Positions 43,423 through 48,300 of a stretch of DNA of 48,300 nt are shown here, piece after piece (the stretch's first letter is position 1; the number at the start of each line of letters is the position of its first letter). Source of the stretch: an uncultured Lachnospiraceae bacterium (GTDB lineage Bacteria; Bacillota; Clostridia; Lachnospirales; Lachnospiraceae); the NCBI GenBank assembly GCA_949840915.1, contig CATKXY010000017.1, positions 1 through 48,300 on the forward strand, read 5' to 3'. The notes under the pieces are model-generated. The model ran no database searches, was not told where the DNA came from, and was given only the letters and a program-made list of their open reading frames with translations. Both the position numbers and the translations under genes were made by a program.

Positions 43423-44697
43423 ATGAAGGCATTTTTGATCTTGGAAGACGGTATGGTGTTTACCGGAACACATATCGGTGCAGACAAAGAAATTATCAGT
43501 GAAATCGTATTTAACACATCCATGGCAGGTTATCTGGAGGTTTTGACCGATCCCTCGTATGCGGGACAGGCCGTGTGTATGACCTACCCGCTGATCGGAA
43601 ATTACGGAATTTGTAAAGACGACATGGAATCTCTGAAGCCTTGGCCGGACGGCCTGATCGTGAGGGAGCTCTCCCGTATTCCCAGCAATTTTAGATGTGA
43701 TATGACAATTCAGCAGTTTTTGGAGGAAAACGGTGTACCCGGAATTGCCGGTATTGATACCAGGGCCCTGACCCGGATTCTGCGTGAAAAGGGTACTATG
43801 AACGGCATGATCACCACGGATGAGCATTATGATCTGAATGCCGTTCTGCCGCGACTGAAAGCCTATACCACCGGCAGGGTGGTGGAGAAGGTGACCTGTG
43901 CGGAGAAATATTTTATAAAAGGAACGGTGGATCTGGCAAAGAACGGCCCGCTGTCCGGTCTTGCCCGCTTTGATAAAGAGTCCTATGCCCGGGGCGTGCG
44001 CGAGCCCAAACCTGCTCTTGTGAGAGAATTAAACGGCGCGGGTCTGAAGATTGCGCTGCTGGACCTGGGAGCGAAGGCAAATATCGCCCGTTCTCTGGCA
44101 GAGAGAGGATGTGATGTGACGGTATATCCGGCGCTGACTTGTGCGGAAGAGATCATTGCGTCTGAACCTGACGGAATTATGCTCTCCAACGGACCCGGGG
44201 ATCCCAAAGAGTGTACCGCCATCATAGAGGAGATCAGAAAGCTCTATGATACGGCTATCCCCATCTTTGCAATCTGCCTGGGGCATCAGCTCATGGCCCT
44301 TGCCACCGGCGCGGATACCTATAAGATGAAATACGGCCATCGGGGCGGGAATCATCCGGTGAAAGATCTGACTACCGGGAGAGTCTACATATCCTCCCAG
44401 AATCATGGTTATGTGGTGGATATGGACAAGCTGGACAAAGCCGTAGCCACACCGGCTTTTATCAATGTAAATGACGGTACTAACGAGGGACTTTCCTACA
44501 CGGGAAAAAATATCTTCACGGTGCAGTTTCACCCGGAGGCATGTCCGGGTCCTCAGGATTCCGGCTATCTCTTTGACAGATTTATTCAGATGATAAGAAG
44601 CGCAGCGGAGTATCATCTTGGGATAAGAAGCGCAGCGGAGTATCATCTTGGGATAAGAAGCGCAGCGGAGTATCATCTTGGGAAGGAGGAGAATTAA
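43423..44697 (+). CDS. carA: Carbamoyl-phosphate synthase small (glutaminase) subunit
   Basis: 424 aa from the ATG at 43423 (AGAGGAG upstream). N-terminal CPSase small domain (MKAFLILEDGMVFTG, FNTSMAGYLEVLTDPSYAGQ) and class I glutaminase with nucleophile C285 in FAICLGHQLMALATG and HPEACPGPQD. It supplies ammonia to CarB for arginine and pyrimidine synthesis. The natural end of the family, around FDRFIQMI, is followed by three exact copies of a 10-residue unit (RSAAEYHLGI) encoded by a 3x30-bp tandem repeat, making the protein about 30-40 residues longer than usual. One base separates its stop from the carB start. Confidence 0.95.
   Translation: MKAFLILEDGMVFTGTHIGADKEIISEIVFNTSMAGYLEVLTDPSYAGQAVCMTYPLIGNYGICKDDMESLKPWPDGLIVRELSRIPSNFRCDMTIQQFLEENGVPGIAGIDTRALTRILREKGTMNGMITTDEHYDLNAVLPRLKAYTTGRVVEKVTCAEKYFIKGTVDLAKNGPLSGLARFDKESYARGVREPKPALVRELNGAGLKIALLDLGAKANIARSLAERGCDVTVYPALTCAEEIIASEPDGIMLSNGPGDPKECTAIIEEIRKLYDTAIPIFAICLGHQLMALATGADTYKMKYGHRGGNHPVKDLTTGRVYISSQNHGYVVDMDKLDKAVATPAFINVNDGTNEGLSYTGKNIFTVQFHPEACPGPQDSGYLFDRFIQMIRSAAEYHLGIRSAAEYHLGIRSAAEYHLGKEEN
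44592..44681 (+). repeat. Three exact 30-bp tandem repeats at the 3' end of carA
   Basis: Copies at 44592-44621, 44622-44651 and 44652-44681 are identical. Each encodes (I)RSAAEYHLG in frame. The last copy runs into the carB ribosome site (AAGGAGGA, 44683-44690). Confidence 0.95.
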
Positions 44698-44698
44698 G

Positions 44699-47600
44699 AT
44701 GCCTAAACACCCCAATGTAAAACGAGTTCTGGTCATCGGTTCGGGCCCTATTGTCATCGGCCAGGCGGCGGAATTTGACTATGCGGGCACACAGGCCTGC
44801 CGGTCTCTGAAGGAGGAGGGCGTGGAGGTCATATTAGTGAACTCCAATCCGGCCACCATCATGACAGACAAGGATATTGCTGATAAAGTGTATATTGAAC
44901 CGTTGACGACGCAGGTTCTGGAGCAGATCATAGAAAAGGAAAAGCCGGACAGTATCCTGCCTACGCTGGGTGGTCAGGCAGGCTTAAATCTCGGTATGGA
45001 GCTGGAGGAATCTGGTTTTCTGGCGGCCCATGGAGTAAAACTTCTGGGCACCACTGCAGCCACTATCCGCAATGCCGAGGGACGCCAGGAGTTCAAGGAT
45101 CTGATGGAGCGCATCGGTGAGCCCTGCGCGGCCTCCAAGGTGGTGGAGAATGTGCAGGACGGCGTTGATTTTTCCGACTCCATCGGCTATCCGGTGGTGC
45201 TGCGCCCCGCTTATACATTAGGCGGCTCCGGCGGAGGCATCGCTCACAACCGGTCGGAGCTGGAGGAGATTCTGGAGAACGGGCTGCGGCTTTCCCGCGT
45301 GGGACAGGTGCTGGTGGAGCGCTGTATCGCGGGCTGGAAGGAAATCGAGTACGAGGTTATGCGCGACGGCGCGGGCAATTGTATCACCGTATGTAATATG
45401 GAAAACATCGATCCCGTGGGCGTACATACCGGAGACAGTATCGTGGTGGCGCCCTCCCAGACCCTGAGCGATAAGGAATATCAGATGCTGCGTACCTCTG
45501 CGCTTAAGATCATCAATGAGCTGGAGATCACAGGCGGATGCAATGTGCAGTTTGCTCTGCATCCCACCAGCTTTGAGTATTGCGTTATTGAGGTGAATCC
45601 CCGTGTGAGCCGTTCCTCCGCGCTGGCCAGCAAAGCCACCGGCTATCCCATCGCAAAAGTGGCGGCCAAGATCGCGCTTGGCTATACGCTGGATGAGATT
45701 AAAAATGCCATCACACAGAAGACTTATGCCAGCTTTGAACCGGCTCTGGATTATTGCGTGGTAAAGATTCCCAGACTGCCCTTTGATAAATTTATCACGG
45801 CCAAGCGGACGCTGACCACTCAAATGAAGGCGACTGGCGAGGTCATGAGTATCTGCGATAATTTTGAGGGGGCGTTGATGAAGGCCATCCGTTCGCTGGA
45901 ACAACATGTGGACTGCCTGTTAAGTTATGATTTTTCCGGGCTTTCTGCAGAGGATCTGCGGGAGCGGCTGAAGCGTGTGGACGATCAGCGCATCTGGGTC
46001 ATTGCGGAGGCGATCCGCAAGGGCATCAGTTATGAGGAGATTCATGACATCACGCTGATCGATGTCTGGTTTATTGATAAGATTGCGATTCTGGTAGAGA
46101 TGGAACAGGCGCTTTCAAGAGAACCGCTCACAGTAGAACTTCTGCGGGAGGCAAAGCGTATCGGCTTCCCTGACAATGTGATCGCCAGACTTTCCGGCAG
46201 ATCGGAGGAGGAAGTCCGGGAACAGCGTTATGAAAACGGCATCCGGGCGGTATATAAGATGGTGGACACCTGCGCGGCGGAGTTTGCCGCTTCCACGCCC
46301 TATTATTATTCGGTGTATGGCGGGGAGTGTGAGGCCAGGGAGACTGTGGGGCGCAGGAAAGTGCTGGTGCTTGGTTCCGGTCCCATCCGCATCGGGCAGG
46401 GCATCGAGTTTGATTATTGCTCTGTGCATGCCACATGGGCGTTTGCCCGGGCCGGTTACGAGACCATTATCATCAACAATAACCCGGAGACGGTCAGCAC
46501 CGACTTTGACATTGCGGATAAGCTCTACTTTGAGCCTCTGACCCCGGAGGATGTGGAGTCCATTGTCAATCTGGAACATCCCGACGGTGCGGTGGTACAG
46601 TTTGGGGGACAGACAGCCATCAAGCTGACCGAGAGTCTGATGAAGATGGGAGTTCCTGTTTTGGGGACCAAAGCGGAGGATGTGGACGCTGCGGAGGACA
46701 GGGAGCTCTTTGACAGGATTCTGGAGGAGACGGGGATACCCCGGGCTGCCGGAGGAACGGTCTATACCGCCGGGGAGGCCAAGGAAGTGGCCAACAGGCT
46801 GGGATATCCCGTGCTGGTGCGTCCCTCCTATGTGCTGGGCGGTCAGGGCATGCAGATCGCTATTTCCGACGACGAGATAGAGGAGTTTATGGCCATTATC
46901 AACCGTATTGCCCAGGATCATCCCATTCTGGTGGACAAATATCTGCAGGGGAAGGAGATCGAGGTGGACGCGGTATGTGACGGCACGGACATTCTCATTC
47001 CCGGCATCATGGAGCATATCGAGAGAACCGGCGTGCATTCCGGAGACAGTATCTCTGTATATCCGGCGCCCACTATCGGCAGACTCATAAAGGACAAGAT
47101 CACGGATTACACCGGACGGCTGGCGAAGGCACTGCATGTCAAGGGTCTGATCAATATTCAGTTTATCGCACAGGGAGAGGATGTCTATGTCATCGAGGTC
47201 AATCCCCGCTCCTCCCGCACCGTGCCTTATATCAGCAAGGTTACCGGTATTCCCATTGTAGATCTGGCTACGGAGGTCATCCTTGGAAAGACCATCAGGG
47301 AGCTGGGCTATGAGCCGGGACTACAGCCGGAGGCGCAGTATTATGCGGTGAAAATGCCGGTATTTTCCTTCGAGAAGATCCGCGGGGCGGAGATCAGTCT
47401 GGGCCCGGAGATGAAGTCCACCGGCGAGTGTCTGGGTATTGCGAAGGATTTTCACGAGGCGCTCTACAAGGCGTTTCTGGGAGCGGGAGTTAATCTTCCC
47501 AGACACAGGCAGATGATCATTACGGTGAAGGATGCGGACAAAGGCGAGGCCATTGAGATCGGACGGCGCTTCGAGCGTCTGGGCTATACGATATATGCTA

Positions 47601-47893
47601 CGAGGAGCACCGCTGCGGCATTGAAGGAGGCCGGGGTGAAGGCCAGGAAGGTCAATAAGATATCCCAGGAGTCTCCCACGGTGATGGATCTGATTCTTGG
47701 ACACAAAATTGACCTTGTCATAGACACGCCCACCCAGGGGCGCGACAAATCCCGGGACGGCTTCCTCATCCGCAGAACGGCCATCGAGACAGGAATCAAC
47801 TGTATTACGGCTATGGACACCGCCAGAGCGCTGGCTACCAGTCTGGAGAACGCGGGCAATGAGCTGACGCTGGTGGATATCGCGGCGTTGTAG
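44699..47893 (+). CDS. carB: Carbamoyl-phosphate synthase large subunit
   Basis: 1064 aa from the ATG at 44699 (AAGGAGGA 8 nt upstream; an upstream in-frame ATG at 44678 lies in the carA repeat). Two homologous halves, each with an N-domain (VLVIGSGPIVIGQAAEFDYAG; VLVLGSGPIRIGQGIEFDYCS) and ATP-grasp (about 128-320 and 670-860: RPAYTLGGSGGG; RPSYVLGGQGMQ), an oligomerisation domain between, and a C-terminal MGS allosteric domain (about 935-1064). Full length, no defects. The single adjacent carA partner and absence of pyr or arg genes leave open whether the enzyme serves one or both pathways. Confidence 0.97.
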   Translation: MPKHPNVKRVLVIGSGPIVIGQAAEFDYAGTQACRSLKEEGVEVILVNSNPATIMTDKDIADKVYIEPLTTQVLEQIIEKEKPDSILPTLGGQAGLNLGMELEESGFLAAHGVKLLGTTAATIRNAEGRQEFKDLMERIGEPCAASKVVENVQDGVDFSDSIGYPVVLRPAYTLGGSGGGIAHNRSELEEILENGLRLSRVGQVLVERCIAGWKEIEYEVMRDGAGNCITVCNMENIDPVGVHTGDSIVVAPSQTLSDKEYQMLRTSALKIINELEITGGCNVQFALHPTSFEYCVIEVNPRVSRSSALASKATGYPIAKVAAKIALGYTLDEIKNAITQKTYASFEPALDYCVVKIPRLPFDKFITAKRTLTTQMKATGEVMSICDNFEGALMKAIRSLEQHVDCLLSYDFSGLSAEDLRERLKRVDDQRIWVIAEAIRKGISYEEIHDITLIDVWFIDKIAILVEMEQALSREPLTVELLREAKRIGFPDNVIARLSGRSEEEVREQRYENGIRAVYKMVDTCAAEFAASTPYYYSVYGGECEARETVGRRKVLVLGSGPIRIGQGIEFDYCSVHATWAFARAGYETIIINNNPETVSTDFDIADKLYFEPLTPEDVESIVNLEHPDGAVVQFGGQTAIKLTESLMKMGVPVLGTKAEDVDAAEDRELFDRILEETGIPRAAGGTVYTAGEAKEVANRLGYPVLVRPSYVLGGQGMQIAISDDEIEEFMAIINRIAQDHPILVDKYLQGKEIEVDAVCDGTDILIPGIMEHIERTGVHSGDSISVYPAPTIGRLIKDKITDYTGRLAKALHVKGLINIQFIAQGEDVYVIEVNPRSSRTVPYISKVTGIPIVDLATEVILGKTIRELGYEPGLQPEAQYYAVKMPVFSFEKIRGAEISLGPEMKSTGECLGIAKDFHEALYKAFLGAGVNLPRHRQMIITVKDADKGEAIEIGRRFERLGYTIYATRSTAAALKEAGVKARKVNKISQESPTVMDLILGHKIDLVIDTPTQGRDKSRDGFLIRRTAIETGINCITAMDTARALATSLENAGNELTLVDIAAL

Positions 47894-47940
47894 CGCGGCA
47901 GCGGGAAAGATTTTGCGGTTCGCGGGCTGAATGAAAAGGA

Positions 47941-48003
47941 AAAACCTGCATATACTACCAGCAGATTCCATATAAAACGGAATCGGGCAGTTGTGCAGGT
48001 TTT
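47941..48003. terminator. Long imperfect inverted-repeat structure after carB
   Basis: Outer arms AAAACCTGCA (47941-47950) / TGCAGGTTTT (47994-48003) enclose an inner hairpin GATTCC (47964-47969) / GGAATC (47979-47984). The outer 3' arm ends in TTTT and the 5' side is A-rich, so it can act in both directions. Larger than a normal terminator. Confidence 0.6.
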
Positions 48004-48070
48004 GCCGTATGGTAATGTCGCGCAGGCTGCCTCATAAGCATAGCAGGAATGCGGAAAGAGAGGAAACAAA

Positions 48071-48300
48071 ATGACCCCGGAAATCTATCCCTTTGTGGTG
48101 AGGCCGCTGCCTTACGAGTATGATGCTTTGATGCCGGTACTGGACGAGGAGACGCTGCATTTTCACCATGACAAGCATTACAAGACGTATGTAGACAATT
48201 TGAACAAGACACTGGCCGATTATCCTGAGCTGCAGAAGCTGAGCCTGGAGGAGCTTCTGACCAAACCGGAGGCGCTGCCCGCACCTGCCCGTACAGCTAT
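48071..48300 (+). CDS. sod: Fe/Mn superoxide dismutase, 3' end beyond window
   Basis: The first 76 codons are visible. FVVRPLPYEYDALMPVLDEETLHFHHDKHYKTYVDNLNKTL is the conserved SOD N-terminal helix pair; H32 in HHDKHY is the first metal ligand. The remaining three ligands lie past the end of the window. Cytoplasmic detoxification of superoxide; unusual but not rare in obligate anaerobes. GAGAGGAAAC ribosome site, about 70 nt after the palindromic structure behind carB. Confidence 0.85.
   Translation, partial: MTPEIYPFVVRPLPYEYDALMPVLDEETLHFHHDKHYKTYVDNLNKTLADYPELQKLSLEELLTKPEALPAPARTA

Noticed and set aside
44592..44681. CRISPR-like repeat
   Set aside because: The 30-bp copies are directly contiguous with no spacers and lie in the carA coding frame.

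Overview
The window looks like chromosome of a gut-type Clostridia, most likely Lachnospiraceae. This is inferred from gene families rather than any marker gene: a long single-chain clostridial-type PurL, clpC followed by radA, YtrA-type GntR regulators, an OGG1-type glycosylase, strong AGGAGG ribosome sites, TTG/GTG starts with good ribosome sites, and many standard TTGACA-17-TATAAT promoters. Almost everything is on the + strand; the exception is one large gene at 31525-33780.

Layout. 1-3115: a flavodoxin/SCP2-like/membrane fusion whose 5' end is missing, then a DUF2142-type membrane protein behind a promoter overlapped by a perfect 17-bp inverted repeat. 3249-8266: a small GntR regulator, clpC, a small conserved protein and radA (protein quality control and recombination). 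8263-13432: a two-component system followed by an FtsX/MacB-type ABC transporter with its own repeat-rich promoter, resembling an envelope-stress or peptide-resistance module. 13569-16064: an OGG1-like DNA glycosylase, three small uncharacterised proteins and tRNA-Trp(CCA).

16325-25893: a ten-gene Mrp/Mbh-type cation/proton antiporter operon in the order E-F-G-A'-(A''+B fused)-C-D-D-D-L. That is the membrane-arm order of archaeal Mbh complexes, but there are four NuoL/M/N-like subunits and no hydrogenase or other redox subunits nearby. 26061-31417: a small membrane protein; a HelD-family helicase with a long disordered linker and a C-terminal domain that resembles the N-terminal beta-sandwich of GH31 glycosidases; and an OFA-type MFS transporter. 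31525-35000: a 751-aa protein with an N-terminal cyclic-nucleotide-binding-like domain (- strand), a divergent small gene and a TetR regulator.

35046-48300: purL, a degenerate EAL + HDOD signalling protein, a MATE exporter, a decayed stretch with gene remnants, an Rpn/PD-(D/E)XK transposase-like nuclease, carA-carB and the start of a Fe/Mn superoxide dismutase cut by the window end. PurL and CarAB place nucleotide biosynthesis here; carA carries a 3x30-bp exact tandem repeat at its 3' end, and the carAB promoter is nested inside the upstream terminator.

The most novel-looking items are the helicase-GH31-like fusion, the redox-free Mbh-like antiporter cassette, and the large cNMP-domain protein. 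No CRISPR array, prophage, rRNA or intact insertion sequence was seen.
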